From assembly GCA_024304985.1 (NCBI GenBank), contig JAMWZC010000003.1, forward strand, positions 62,001-126,000: DNA of 64,000 bases. Direction: 5' to 3'. The notes beneath the pieces were generated by a model that was not told where the DNA came from, made no database searches, and saw only the letters and a program-made list of their open reading frames with translations. Source of the DNA: Paracoccaceae bacterium. GTDB lineage: Bacteria; Pseudomonadota; Alphaproteobacteria; Rhodobacterales; Rhodobacteraceae. The stretch's first letter is position 1, and each line of letters begins with the position of its first letter. The position numbers and the translations under genes were made by a program. Positions 49,879 to 59,406 of this stretch are shown here, piece after piece.

Positions 49879-51861
49879 ATGGCACTTGACCGCATCAGCG
49901 AGGAAATCGCCCATTTCGCGGGGTTGTTCCACCTTGAGATCGAGGCCTCAAAACTGCGGCTGGATTATGAATCCTTCCGCGTCAAGGCCGACGAAACCAA
50001 GCTGGACCCGCTCAAGCAAGACCCATTCGCGGGCAAACACGATCTGAAAGAGAATAAGCTGAAAACGGCCTCCAAGGCCAAGGATCAGCCCGAAGAGACA
50101 CCGCCACCGGCGGCCCCCAAGATGGCCGTTCTGGCACCGCTGGACAGCGAACCCGCGTCCCAGTCCGCAGCGCCGGTCGAGGCTGACGCGCCCGTCATCT
50201 CCATCCTGTCATTGGCCGGGATCACCATCACCGGCACGATGGTCGAGATCATGCCGAACTCGATCGTGATGGCCATCGCGCAGACGGCCTTTCTGGCGGA
50301 CAATGATGTGCTGATGTTCGAGGGCATCGCCGATTTCACCGATCCCGCGCTGTTCCTGACCCTGTTGCAGGATCTGGGCGAACTGGCGCAGACGCTGACC
50401 TTGATCGACCCATGGATCTGGGGCCCCGGCGACGGCGACGTGCTGATCGCCGCCAAGAAGATGGCCGAAACCATGGCCCAGGCCGAAGCCCCCGAGGTCG
50501 AGGGGCTGACAACCGTGATCCTGCGCGGCGAGGACGCCGAGGGGATCATCATCAACGGCGCGCGTGTGGACGAGGCGCCGACGATCGAGGATCTGATGCC
50601 CACCTTCCTCAAGCCCGAGGAAGAGACGGAGGAGACGCCGATCGCATCCGATGGCGTGACGGATCACGATCCCGGTCCCTTCGCGGTGGACCCCGGACAT
50701 GCGGTCGTCACCGGCGGCAACCGGGTCATCAACGAAACCGTGCTGAAATCCGTCTGGGTCGATGCCCCTGTGATCGCCGTGGCGCAGGATGTGCTGCGGC
50801 TGGACGTCATCTCGCAGGTCAACCTGCGGATCGAGGCGTCGGACCTTGCCGATCAGACCGCGCCCGCCCCGTCCACCTCGCTCAACATCGCGCATCTTGA
50901 GCAGACATCCTCGGTGGCGGTGGACAAGAACGCCGGAAAGATGGGCGAAAATCAGGAGGATGGCCTGCCGTCCTTCTGGAACGTAACCCGGCTTGAAGGC
51001 GATCTGATGCTGATGAACTGGGTGCAGCAGCATATCTTCACAACGGATTACGACCAGGTCGAGGTCAAGTTCTCGGGGGCCGCCACCTATATCGGCACCG
51101 GCGAGAACCTTGTCTTCAACGAAACCCTGATCCTGAACCTTGGCTTTCACTACGACCTGATCATGATCGGTGGCGGCATGGTCACGCTGAACCAGATCAC
51201 GCAGGTGAATGTGCTTCTGGATCAGGACAAGGTGGATGGCGCGGTCCCTGCGGGGGCCAGCCTGCATGCGGGCGACAATCTGCAACTGAATACCGCCGCC
51301 ATCACGACGACCGGCAAGGACAGCCTGTCGGACAAACCGGACCATTTTTCGCAGGCCATGAACGACCTGGCAAACGGCGCCAAGACCATCTCGGCCGATG
51401 TGGCGCAGGATGCGATGTTCGCGGGGAACGCGGCGCTGAACGTGCTCTATATCTCGGGCGATCTCATCCAGACCAGCGTGATCGAACAGTTCAACTATCT
51501 GGGCGACTCGGATCAGATCCATTTCATCCAGGACATGTTCAGCTCTGCCGCCGGGTCCGAAGTCACCGTCACGTCGGGGTCCAACGCCCAGATCAATGCG
51601 GCCAGCATCGTCTCGGAAGGGCTTGATTCCACCGTCATGGCGGGGGGCGAGGCTTATAGCGACGCGCTGATCTATCAGGCCGAACTGATCGACGATTGCG
51701 CGCCGCCTGCGGGGGTGCAGATGGACAAGCTCGCCAACGAGGCCGTGGCCTTTCTTGTCGATGACATGATCGCGCCCGCGCCCGTGGACGAGTGCGGGCC
51801 GGGCATCCAGATCGACGACAGCCCCGGAACGGTGGACGTGATGCAGACCATGCTGGCCTGA
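49879..51861 (+). CDS. 660-aa repeat protein of the type I secretion locus, function unknown
   Basis: No signal peptide. Residues 1-90 are charged and helical, linked by a Pro/Ala-rich stretch to a mostly beta region. Repeating segments recur: VISQVNLRIEA (about residue 312), NQITQVNVLLDQD (about 438) and QTSVIEQFNYLGDSDQ (about 535), each followed by a short Gly/Asn turn such as GASLHAGDNLQLNT or GSEVTVTSGSNAQINA. This suggests a beta-helix or adhesin-like fold. It lies between the glycine-rich protein and the exporter and may be a second substrate or an export helper. I do not recognise the family. Confidence 0.7.
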   Translation: MALDRISEEIAHFAGLFHLEIEASKLRLDYESFRVKADETKLDPLKQDPFAGKHDLKENKLKTASKAKDQPEETPPPAAPKMAVLAPLDSEPASQSAAPVEADAPVISILSLAGITITGTMVEIMPNSIVMAIAQTAFLADNDVLMFEGIADFTDPALFLTLLQDLGELAQTLTLIDPWIWGPGDGDVLIAAKKMAETMAQAEAPEVEGLTTVILRGEDAEGIIINGARVDEAPTIEDLMPTFLKPEEETEETPIASDGVTDHDPGPFAVDPGHAVVTGGNRVINETVLKSVWVDAPVIAVAQDVLRLDVISQVNLRIEASDLADQTAPAPSTSLNIAHLEQTSSVAVDKNAGKMGENQEDGLPSFWNVTRLEGDLMLMNWVQQHIFTTDYDQVEVKFSGAATYIGTGENLVFNETLILNLGFHYDLIMIGGGMVTLNQITQVNVLLDQDKVDGAVPAGASLHAGDNLQLNTAAITTTGKDSLSDKPDHFSQAMNDLANGAKTISADVAQDAMFAGNAALNVLYISGDLIQTSVIEQFNYLGDSDQIHFIQDMFSSAAGSEVTVTSGSNAQINAASIVSEGLDSTVMAGGEAYSDALIYQAELIDDCAPPAGVQMDKLANEAVAFLVDDMIAPAPVDECGPGIQIDDSPGTVDVMQTMLA

Positions 51862-51905
51862 GCCGGACAATACCAGACAGTTTCCGCCGCGACCGGAGAG
51901 ACGCC

Positions 51906-54134
51906 TTGAACAAGATGATCGACAGACCGCTGGAATTCAGAACGGTGCGGGACCGCAGCGTTCCGGACAGCGGGGCAGGACCGGCACCGCTGCAACTGAC
52001 CGCGGCGTTGCGGATCTGGCCCGAGGGCGCCCCCGCCACCCGGACGGCCACTGCCGAACCCGAAGTGCTGACGGCCCAAGCCACGCTTGACGCAGCGGAG
52101 CAGGCGACATCACGGACAGCGGCGCAACCGGACCCCGCGCCCCAGAACGCCGCCAAGGCGCCCCCTGCCCCGGACAACGCGGCGGATGCCGACCCCCAGA
52201 CCGAAGCCACAAGGATGAAAGCCCTGCGCGACTCCAGCGCGGCATCCCTGACCGGCGTCACCATCGAGGGTCAGACAGGCGGTCCGGTCATGGCCGGCCC
52301 CGGCAAACCCGTTGCGGGTCAGGGTGGCGGCGGCGACAAGGGGGCGGCCTTTCACAAACGTATGGGTCCCGAGGATTTCAACCTCAGCCTGCGGCAGGGT
52401 GTCCGCACGGTCTGGCGCAACCTCAGCATGGTCATGGTGATGACCTGCGCCACGAATGTGCTGATCCTCGCCATTCCGATCTATCTGTTCCAGATCTCTG
52501 ACCGGGTGCTGACAAGCCGCTCCACCGACACGCTGATCATGCTGACGGTCGTCATCGCCTCGGCTGTGATCCTGCAGGCCATGTTCGATGCGGTCCGCCG
52601 GTTCATGCTGATGCGCACCGCCGTGGAAGTCGCCGCGAAACTGGGGGCACCCGTTCTGAGCGCCGCAGCCGCCGCCTCGCTGCACGGCTCGGGGCGCGAG
52701 TATCAGACCCTGGGAGACCTGCAGCAACTGCGCAGCTTTCTTGTCTCGGGCACGCTGATTTCCTTCCTCGACGTGCCCTTTGCCCCGCTGTTCATCTTCG
52801 TGATCTTCCTGATCCATCCGCATCTGGGCATGATCGTCGTCGTCACCGCCCTGCTGCTTTTGGTCGTGGCGCTGGTCAACCAGCGCATCACCGCCAAGCC
52901 ATTTGCCGAGGCGAATTTCGCGCAGGCCAAGGCGAACATGCATCTGGATTCCATGTCGCGCAACAGCCAGATCATCAACGCCATGGCCATGATCCCCGAG
53001 GCGGTCACGATCTGGGGTCGTGACACCGCTGCCTCCCTGATCGCGCAGGTCCGCGCGCAGGACCGCAACATCATCAGCGCCTCGGTCAGTCGTGCGGTGC
53101 GGATGCTGACGCAGGTGGGGATGCTGGGCTGGGGCGCTTACCTTGCCATCGACGGGCAGATCACCGGCGGCATGGTCATCGCCGCCTCTATCGTCGCGGG
53201 CCGCGCGCTCGCCCCCATCGAGGGGTCGATCGAGGGCTGGAACGCCTTTATCCTTTCGCGTGCCGCCTATGGCCGGGTCGCGGCCCTGCTGCGCGGCTCG
53301 CGGTTGCAGTTCGAACGCCTATGGCTGCCCCGCCCCGAAGGCCGGTTGAACGTGGAACGCCTGCTCTATGTGCCCGGCGGCACCAAGCAGGTGATCCTGA
53401 ACGGGATCAGCTTCGCGCTGGACCCCGGCGATACGCTGGCCGTGATCGGCAATTCCGGCGCGGGCAAGACCACGCTTGGCAAGATGCTGGTGGGCTCTAT
53501 CCTGCCCACATCGGGCAATGTGCGGCTGGATCTGATGGACCTGCGCAACTGGGACCCGCGCCAGCTGGGCGAAAACATCGGCTATCTGCCACAGGACGTG
53601 CAACTGTTCCCCGGCACGATCAAGGACAATATCGGCCGGATGCGCGCCGACGCCACGGATGAGCAGATCCACCACGCCGCCGTCCTGGCCGATGTCCATG
53701 AAATGATCGCCAGCCTGCCGCAGGGCTACGAGACGATGGTCGCTGCCGATGGCGCGCCCCTGTCCGGCGGGCAGAAACAGCGCATCGCATTGGCCCGCGC
53801 CTTTTTCGGCAACCCGCGCCTTGTCGTGCTGGACGAACCGAACTCGAACCTCGACACGGCGGGCGACAAGGCGCTGGCCCGCGCCATTGACCACGCCCGC
53901 AAGGAAAAGATCACCGTTGTGGTGATCACGCAGAAACCCTCGCTGCTGAATGTCGTGGACAAGATCATGCTGCTGGCCAATGGCGGCGTCGCCCTGTTCG
54001 GACAGCGCGACAAGGTCATGGCGCAACTGAACCCCGCCGCCGCGCAGAATGCGCAAGTCTCGGGCAAGGCGGCGGGCCAAGGCCCCGCCGGCATCGCGCC
54101 ACAACCGCAGTCAGGAACACCCCGCCATGTCTGA
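51906..54134 (+). CDS. Type I secretion ABC transporter (PrtD/HlyB-like) with long N-terminal extension
   Basis: A 742-aa exporter. Residues 1-150 are a Pro/Ala-rich, probably disordered extension absent from typical PrtD proteins (about 580 aa). The membrane domain follows (MVMTCATNVLILAIPIYLFQ through LGWGAYLAIDGQITGGMVIA), then the nucleotide-binding domain: Walker A GNSGAGKTTLGKM, signature PLSGGQKQRIALARAFFG, Walker B LVVLDEPNSNLD. TTG at 51906 has GGAGAG eight bases upstream; ATG at 51915 is the alternative. Its last codons overlap the adaptor gene. Confidence 0.88.
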   Translation: MNKMIDRPLEFRTVRDRSVPDSGAGPAPLQLTAALRIWPEGAPATRTATAEPEVLTAQATLDAAEQATSRTAAQPDPAPQNAAKAPPAPDNAADADPQTEATRMKALRDSSAASLTGVTIEGQTGGPVMAGPGKPVAGQGGGGDKGAAFHKRMGPEDFNLSLRQGVRTVWRNLSMVMVMTCATNVLILAIPIYLFQISDRVLTSRSTDTLIMLTVVIASAVILQAMFDAVRRFMLMRTAVEVAAKLGAPVLSAAAAASLHGSGREYQTLGDLQQLRSFLVSGTLISFLDVPFAPLFIFVIFLIHPHLGMIVVVTALLLLVVALVNQRITAKPFAEANFAQAKANMHLDSMSRNSQIINAMAMIPEAVTIWGRDTAASLIAQVRAQDRNIISASVSRAVRMLTQVGMLGWGAYLAIDGQITGGMVIAASIVAGRALAPIEGSIEGWNAFILSRAAYGRVAALLRGSRLQFERLWLPRPEGRLNVERLLYVPGGTKQVILNGISFALDPGDTLAVIGNSGAGKTTLGKMLVGSILPTSGNVRLDLMDLRNWDPRQLGENIGYLPQDVQLFPGTIKDNIGRMRADATDEQIHHAAVLADVHEMIASLPQGYETMVAADGAPLSGGQKQRIALARAFFGNPRLVVLDEPNSNLDTAGDKALARAIDHARKEKITVVVITQKPSLLNVVDKIMLLANGGVALFGQRDKVMAQLNPAAAQNAQVSGKAAGQGPAGIAPQPQSGTPRHV

Positions 54135-55467
54135 CATGACCGCCCTTCCCCGTCCCGACAGTTGGTATCAGGAGGTCCCGCGTTCCATCGGCAAGCAGGC
54201 CCTCTTTGGCCTTGTGCTGATGCTGATCAGCTTCGGCGGCTTCGGCGCATGGGCGATGATGGCCCCTCTCGCCGCTGCCGTCATCGCGCAGGGCAGTTTC
54301 GTGGCGACCGGCCAGAACAAGATCGTCCAGCATCTGGAAGGCGGCATCATCGCCGACATTCTGGTCAAGGAAGGCGACCGCGTGACCGAGGGTCAGATCA
54401 TGCTGACGCTGGACCAGACACTTGCACTGGCCACCACACGCGAATTGACGCTGCGCCGCATCCGTCTGGAAGCGACACAGGCCCGGCTGATGGCTGAACA
54501 GCAACATCTGGCGCAACTGATCTTTCCCGCCCATCTTGAGGCGGAACGGGCAGACCCCGAAGCCGCGATGATCCTTGACGGGCAGGTTCTTGCCTTTCAG
54601 GCATCGACCGCCAGCCTTGCCAATGACATCAGTGTCATCTCGCGCAACCTGGACGCGCTGGACATCCGGACCACGGGCTATGGCATCCAGCTTGAAGCGA
54701 CACGAAGCCAGCTTGCCCTTCTGGCCGAAGAGCTGGAGGCCAAGACCCAGCTTGTCGAAAGCGGCCTGTCGCGGCGAAGCGAGGCGCTTGCCCTGCGCCG
54801 CGCCATGCTGGAAGCCGATGGACAGGTCGGACGGCTGGAGGCCGAGATTGCCGAGCTGACCGAAATGCGCGCCAAGTTCGACGCGCAGATCGCCAAGACA
54901 CGCGACGACTACAGCCGCAACGCACTCACACAGTTGCAGACCATCGAAAGCGAGCTGGAAAGCGTGCGCGAACAGCAGCGCAAATCCGAGAACATCCTCG
55001 ACAGGACCGCCGTTCTGGCGCCTGTGTCGGGCACCGTGGTCCGGCTCTACTATCACACCACCGGCGGTGTGGTGGAAACCGGCCGTCCCATCGTCGAGAT
55101 CCTGCCCGCAGACGCGCCGCTGATCATCGAGGTTCTGGTTCCGCGCACCAATATCGACAGCGTCCATGTGGGCCAGAAAGCGACCGTCCGCCTGACCGGA
55201 TTGAACCAGCGCACGACCCCTGTGTTGAACGGATCGGTCGAATATGTGTCGGCGGATGCGATTGCCGATGGCTCGACCGGCACACGCCGCGAGGTCTATC
55301 TGTCCCGTGTGACAGTCGCCCCCGAGGAAATGCAGCGGGTTCAGAACTTCTCTCCGACACCCGGCATGCCCGCGGAAATCATGATCCAGACCGAGGAACG
55401 CACCTTCGCGCAATACCTGATCAAACCTGTTCTGGACAGCATGTCCCGCGCCTTCCGCGAGCAATAG
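54127..55467 (+). CDS. HlyD-family type I secretion membrane-fusion protein
   Basis: A 446-aa periplasmic adaptor with one N-terminal membrane helix (ALFGLVLMLISFGGFGAWAM), lipoyl-like half-motifs (QHLEGGIIADILVKEGDRV and APVSGTVVRLYYHTTGGVVE), and a long coiled-coil (residues about 90-290) that contacts the outer-membrane duct. Typical length for PrtE/HlyD. It overlaps the ABC gene by eight bases. Confidence 0.92.
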   Translation: MSDMTALPRPDSWYQEVPRSIGKQALFGLVLMLISFGGFGAWAMMAPLAAAVIAQGSFVATGQNKIVQHLEGGIIADILVKEGDRVTEGQIMLTLDQTLALATTRELTLRRIRLEATQARLMAEQQHLAQLIFPAHLEAERADPEAAMILDGQVLAFQASTASLANDISVISRNLDALDIRTTGYGIQLEATRSQLALLAEELEAKTQLVESGLSRRSEALALRRAMLEADGQVGRLEAEIAELTEMRAKFDAQIAKTRDDYSRNALTQLQTIESELESVREQQRKSENILDRTAVLAPVSGTVVRLYYHTTGGVVETGRPIVEILPADAPLIIEVLVPRTNIDSVHVGQKATVRLTGLNQRTTPVLNGSVEYVSADAIADGSTGTRREVYLSRVTVAPEEMQRVQNFSPTPGMPAEIMIQTEERTFAQYLIKPVLDSMSRAFREQ

Positions 55468-55790
55468 CCCGCTTCTTCCAAGCCATTGTGAAATATCACG
55501 AATTTGATCGCGCAGCACGATACGTGCGCTGCCGGTGTGACGCGCGGTCCCGAGCGGACGCGCGGGACCGATCCGCCGCAGGTGACAGCAAATGTCCCCC
55601 GCAAATTGAGCATCGGCCTATCTTCAAACAACCAATGGGTTATTGCATTGCGGCCACACTCTCCCGGAAGGGTTTCGTTTTTCCTTGTTTTTAAGGCGAT
55701 CTGCCCGCACCCTCTTCGTTTGAGCACCTCCGCCCGACAAGCTGGCGTCAAAGTCCGGCACGGATGGAACATTACAGGCAGGACATCGAC
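55468..55790. other. 323-bp gap between adaptor and TolC-type genes
   Basis: No credible gene. A 7-bp inverted repeat (CGGTCCC at 55545-55551, GGGACCG at 55564-55570) could be a weak terminator for the operon upstream. The following AT-richer stretch (about 55590-55700) is the likely promoter region of the outer-membrane gene; no consensus pair could be assigned. Confidence 0.4.
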
Positions 55791-57185
55791 ATGAGCGATT
55801 TCTACTGGCGCAAGGCAGGGCGGGGCGTTGCTGTGCTGGCCGGGCTGACGCTGGGTGCAGGCTGCACCGATACTCCCTACACCGCTCCGATCTTTCCCTT
55901 CATGGCCTCCTACAAGACGCAGGCCGACAGCGTGCCACGTGTGCTGGAGAATCTGGACTGGTGGCGGAACTTCAAGGACCCGACGCTGGACCGGCTGGTC
56001 GATCAGGCGCTTTCGGGCAGCCTCAGCCTTGATCTGGCGCGGGAGCGTGTGATCGAGGCCCGCGCCGCGCGCGACACCCTGCCCCAAACGGCCAATCTGT
56101 CACCAAGCGTTCGGGTGCAGCGCGAACAGCAGGATGGCGGGCCGGATATCACCCGGTCCGAGGCGGCGCTTGGCTTTGACTGGCTGCTGGATATCTATGG
56201 CGCCCGCCGTGCACAGGTCGAAGCTGCGGGTGCCCGTGTGGCCGTGGCGGATGCGGAACTGGACGCCGCCCGCCTGCTGCTTTTGCTGAATCTGACAAAT
56301 GCCTATGTCGATCTGCGTTTCCAGCAGACCAGTCTACGCCTGCGCCACACCGAACTGCGCTCGCGCCGCCAGACGCTCGACCTGATCGACACGCTGGTCA
56401 AGGGCGACGCGGCCACGCGGATCGACCTTGTGCGCGCGCAGGCTCTTGTGGCCGAGACCCGCGCGACCATTCCGGGGCTGGAGGCGGCCATCGCCGCGCT
56501 CAAGTCCGAAATCGCCGTCCTGTCGGGGCGAATCCCCGGACAACCCGGTCTTGATCTGGACAGCCGGGCCAGCCAGCCGCGGGTGGCAATGTCGCCACAG
56601 GTCGGCATCCCCGCCGACCTGCTGCGCAACCGACCCGATATCCGCGTTGCCGAACGCAGTTACTATGCCGCGCTGCGGGACGTGAAGGTTGCCAGTGCCG
56701 CGCTCTATCCGCAATTGTCATTGGGCGGAACAATCAGCCTTGCCTCTTTGTCAGGCGACCGCAACACGGATTACATCTTCGGCCCTGCCCTGCGCCTGCC
56801 GCTTCTGCCCACTGGCGCCGCAAGAGCGACGGTGGAACTGCGTGAATCGAGGGTGCGGCAGGCCCATACCGCATGGCGTCTGGCCGTGCTTGAAGCGATC
56901 GGAGACGTCGAAAGCGCGCTGGGCGACTATCATGCCAGCGTCAGGGCCCGCAGCGCCTCGGAAGAAACCGTGCGCCTGTATACCGAGGCCGTTCGCCTGA
57001 CCCGCGACAGCGTCAACCGGGACGGCGGCACGATCCGCGACCTGATCGACGCCGAACAAAACCTTGCCGTGGCAAATGCGGGCCTTGCCAATGCCCTGCG
57101 GCAGGTCGGACGCAGCTACATCGCCCTCAACGTCAATCTTGGCGCAGGCAACAGCTACGGCGCCATGATGGCGGCGGCGGACTGA
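55791..57185 (+). CDS. TolC/NodT-family outer-membrane lipoprotein
   Basis: A 464-aa outer-membrane factor. Lipoprotein signal with lipobox LGAGC near residue 24. The mature part has the duplicated OEP pattern: WWRNFKDPTLDRLVDQAL, SEAALGFDWLLDIYGARRAQ, IPADLLRNRPDIRVAERSYY and a second repeat ending GTIRDLIDAEQNLAVANAGL. It would form the outer duct for the adaptor upstream. CAGGAC precedes the ATG at 55791. It may have its own promoter, given the gap. Confidence 0.88.
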   Translation: MSDFYWRKAGRGVAVLAGLTLGAGCTDTPYTAPIFPFMASYKTQADSVPRVLENLDWWRNFKDPTLDRLVDQALSGSLSLDLARERVIEARAARDTLPQTANLSPSVRVQREQQDGGPDITRSEAALGFDWLLDIYGARRAQVEAAGARVAVADAELDAARLLLLLNLTNAYVDLRFQQTSLRLRHTELRSRRQTLDLIDTLVKGDAATRIDLVRAQALVAETRATIPGLEAAIAALKSEIAVLSGRIPGQPGLDLDSRASQPRVAMSPQVGIPADLLRNRPDIRVAERSYYAALRDVKVASAALYPQLSLGGTISLASLSGDRNTDYIFGPALRLPLLPTGAARATVELRESRVRQAHTAWRLAVLEAIGDVESALGDYHASVRARSASEETVRLYTEAVRLTRDSVNRDGGTIRDLIDAEQNLAVANAGLANALRQVGRSYIALNVNLGAGNSYGAMMAAAD

Positions 57186-57304
57186 GCCAGGTCCGCCGGG
57201 TTTGGGGATACCGTCATTGAACGGTTGCATCCGGACGGCGGGGCTGCTCAACTTCGCCAAAGGTCATGTACCGACCTGCTTGTTTGGTAACGAGGATCAT
57301 CTGT

Positions 57305-58231
57305 GTGGCGGATGTTTACATCACCGGCGCGTCCGGGGTTCTGGGCGCTGAACTGACCCTTCATCTGATGCAGGATACCGGCTCCAGCCTCTGGGCCGTC
57401 TCGCGAAAGCCCTGCCCCCTTTTGCCAACCGATCATCCCGCGCAGATCATCGTTGACAGCCTCTTTGACGCGAACTGGTTCACGCATGGGCACAGGCAGG
57501 CGACCATCCTGCATTGCGCCGGGCTGTCCGATCCACGGCAGCATTTCCCCAGTGTGGCAACCCTCACTCAGGACCATATCCAACCGCATATCGCCATGAT
57601 CGAGGCTCTGCTCACCCGTGGCTGGCGCGGTCGGCTGATCTTCCTTTCCTCGGGTGGCACAGTCTATGGCAACCCTCTGCGTCTGCCGATCCCCGAGACG
57701 CATCCCACCGCCCCGATCAGCCACTATGGTCTGCACAAACTTCTGCTGGAACATGCGATGGCGCATCTTGCGATCACCCGCGGGTTCGAACTGATCATCC
57801 TGCGCGTATCCAACCCCTATGGCAGCACGCTCACCAAGCCGAACCAGGGCGTCATCCCGATCCTGTTCCGCGCCTATCACACCGACAGCCTCTTCCAGAT
57901 CATTGGCGACGGCGCGGCTTTGCGGGACTATCTCCATATCACCGATCTGTGCCGCGCCGTCTCGCTCTGCCTGAACCACCAGATGCAGACTCCCGTCTTG
58001 ACCCTGAACATCGGCAGCGGCACCGGCACCACGCTTGCCGCACTGATCACATTGATCGGCGATCTTACGCATCAACGGCTGCGCACCCACCACATCCCGG
58101 CAATCCATGACGTCCACTCCAACGTCCTGTGCAATCGTCGCGCGGAAACGGTGCTGGGCTGGCAGCCGCAAGTTCCCCTGCGCGAAGGATTGCACCGCCA
58201 TGTCACGCGCGGCGATCCGCCAGCCCTGTGA
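57305..58231 (+). CDS. NAD-dependent epimerase/dehydratase family protein
   Basis: A 308-aa extended SDR. Cofactor motif YITGASGVLGAEL, LIFLSSGGTVYG with active-site Ser, catalytic Tyr-x3-Lys in SHYGLHKLLLE, RVSNPYG and LHITDLCRAVSLCL. Typical of sugar-nucleotide 4-epimerases and dehydratases in exopolysaccharide or surface-glycan synthesis; its position after the secretion locus would fit cell-surface or biofilm work. GTG start at 57305 with GAGGA nine bases upstream, favoured because the Rossmann motif begins four residues later. Confidence 0.8.
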   Translation: MADVYITGASGVLGAELTLHLMQDTGSSLWAVSRKPCPLLPTDHPAQIIVDSLFDANWFTHGHRQATILHCAGLSDPRQHFPSVATLTQDHIQPHIAMIEALLTRGWRGRLIFLSSGGTVYGNPLRLPIPETHPTAPISHYGLHKLLLEHAMAHLAITRGFELIILRVSNPYGSTLTKPNQGVIPILFRAYHTDSLFQIIGDGAALRDYLHITDLCRAVSLCLNHQMQTPVLTLNIGSGTGTTLAALITLIGDLTHQRLRTHHIPAIHDVHSNVLCNRRAETVLGWQPQVPLREGLHRHVTRGDPPAL

Positions 58232-58323
58232 ACGACATCCCGGCCAACATGGCGCGCAGGTCACTGGCAAAAGCCCCAACGTCTTTCGGCCAATCCGGAC
58301 CTTGTGCATGATACGATCACGCC

Positions 58324-59403
58324 TCACGTCCGAAAGAACCGGTGGCAGCCACGCCCCGCCGCCTTGGCCCGGTATAGCGCAGCATCCGCATCCGCCATCA
58401 TCCGGGTCCGGTCGCCCGGCGCGTAGTCGCCCGACAGCACCGTGCCGATACTGCAGGCGATCCGGCAGATATCCGCCCCATAAGGGATCGGCGCGCCAAG
58501 CCTGTCGATGATCCGCATGGCGATCCCGTCAAGCTGGGCCCTGTCCTGCAACGCGGGAAAGAGCAGCACGAACTCATCCCCGCCGATCCGGGCCACCGTG
58601 TCACCGCCGCGCGTCTCCTCGGTCAGCACGGATGCGACATGGCGCAAGACATGATCGCCAGCTGCATGGCCCAGCGTGTCATTGACCGCCTTGAACCGGT
58701 CCAGATCCAGATGCATCAGACCAAAGCCCTCACGGCTCTGGTGCAGGCGGGACAATCGCTGATCAAGCGCCCGCCTGTTCGCCAGACCGGTCAGCATATC
58801 GGTCAGCGCCTGTTCCTCGGCCGCGACCATGGCCCCGCGCAGCCGTTGATTCAGCTTGCGGCTTTCCTCCATCGCGGCGGATTTTGCCTCGAACAGATAC
58901 AGCATCTCGACGGTCATGTCGGTCGGCGCGAAATCCGCACTGCTCAACGCGTAATCCTTGACCGCATCCAGTATCGAGATCCCGAAGGACAGGTTCAGCA
59001 CCATCCCCGACGGGCTGCGGACTAGACATCCCTTGAAGGCAGTGCCGGGCCCGTCACGCAACATCAGGCGCAGGGTGCATCCCTCGGCCCGCCACAGATC
59101 GGCAAGCAGGCGGATACCGCGCGGCCGTGTCACGGTGAACAGGTCCAGAAACGGACGACCCGGCATGGCAGCGATCTGTAACCGCTGCAGGGTCGGACCA
59201 ACATGCGCGATCTGGCCTTTTTGGTCGATCAGCAGGTGCATCGGGCAGAGCACATCCAGCATCTGACAAAGCCCGTCCGGCCAGCCCATCTTGTCGGCAT
59301 GCGGCGCGTCGGGCCCGTCGGCCAAGCCATCGCCCGGCCCGCGGACCGCCTCATCCTGTCGCCCCGCCTGCATCCTTTGCGACACCGACCGCCCCGCCAC
59401 CAT
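58324..59403 (-). CDS. HNOBA-GGDEF diguanylate cyclase
   Basis: A 359-aa protein. Residues about 40-185 are a heme-NO-binding-associated (HNOBA) domain (LCPMHLLIDQKGQIAHVGPT, MVLNLSFGISILDAVKDYAL, MTVEMLYLFEAKSAAMEES). Residues about 195-355 are a GGDEF domain with intact motif RIGGDEFVLLFP, and the RxxD inhibitory site RGGD five residues ahead of it, so product inhibition is expected. It makes c-di-GMP, presumably under control of the H-NOX protein encoded three bases upstream. Confidence 0.9.
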   Translation of the reverse strand: MVAGRSVSQRMQAGRQDEAVRGPGDGLADGPDAPHADKMGWPDGLCQMLDVLCPMHLLIDQKGQIAHVGPTLQRLQIAAMPGRPFLDLFTVTRPRGIRLLADLWRAEGCTLRLMLRDGPGTAFKGCLVRSPSGMVLNLSFGISILDAVKDYALSSADFAPTDMTVEMLYLFEAKSAAMEESRKLNQRLRGAMVAAEEQALTDMLTGLANRRALDQRLSRLHQSREGFGLMHLDLDRFKAVNDTLGHAAGDHVLRHVASVLTEETRGGDTVARIGGDEFVLLFPALQDRAQLDGIAMRIIDRLGAPIPYGADICRIACSIGTVLSGDYAPGDRTRMMADADAALYRAKAAGRGCHRFFRT

Positions 59404-59406
59404 GGG

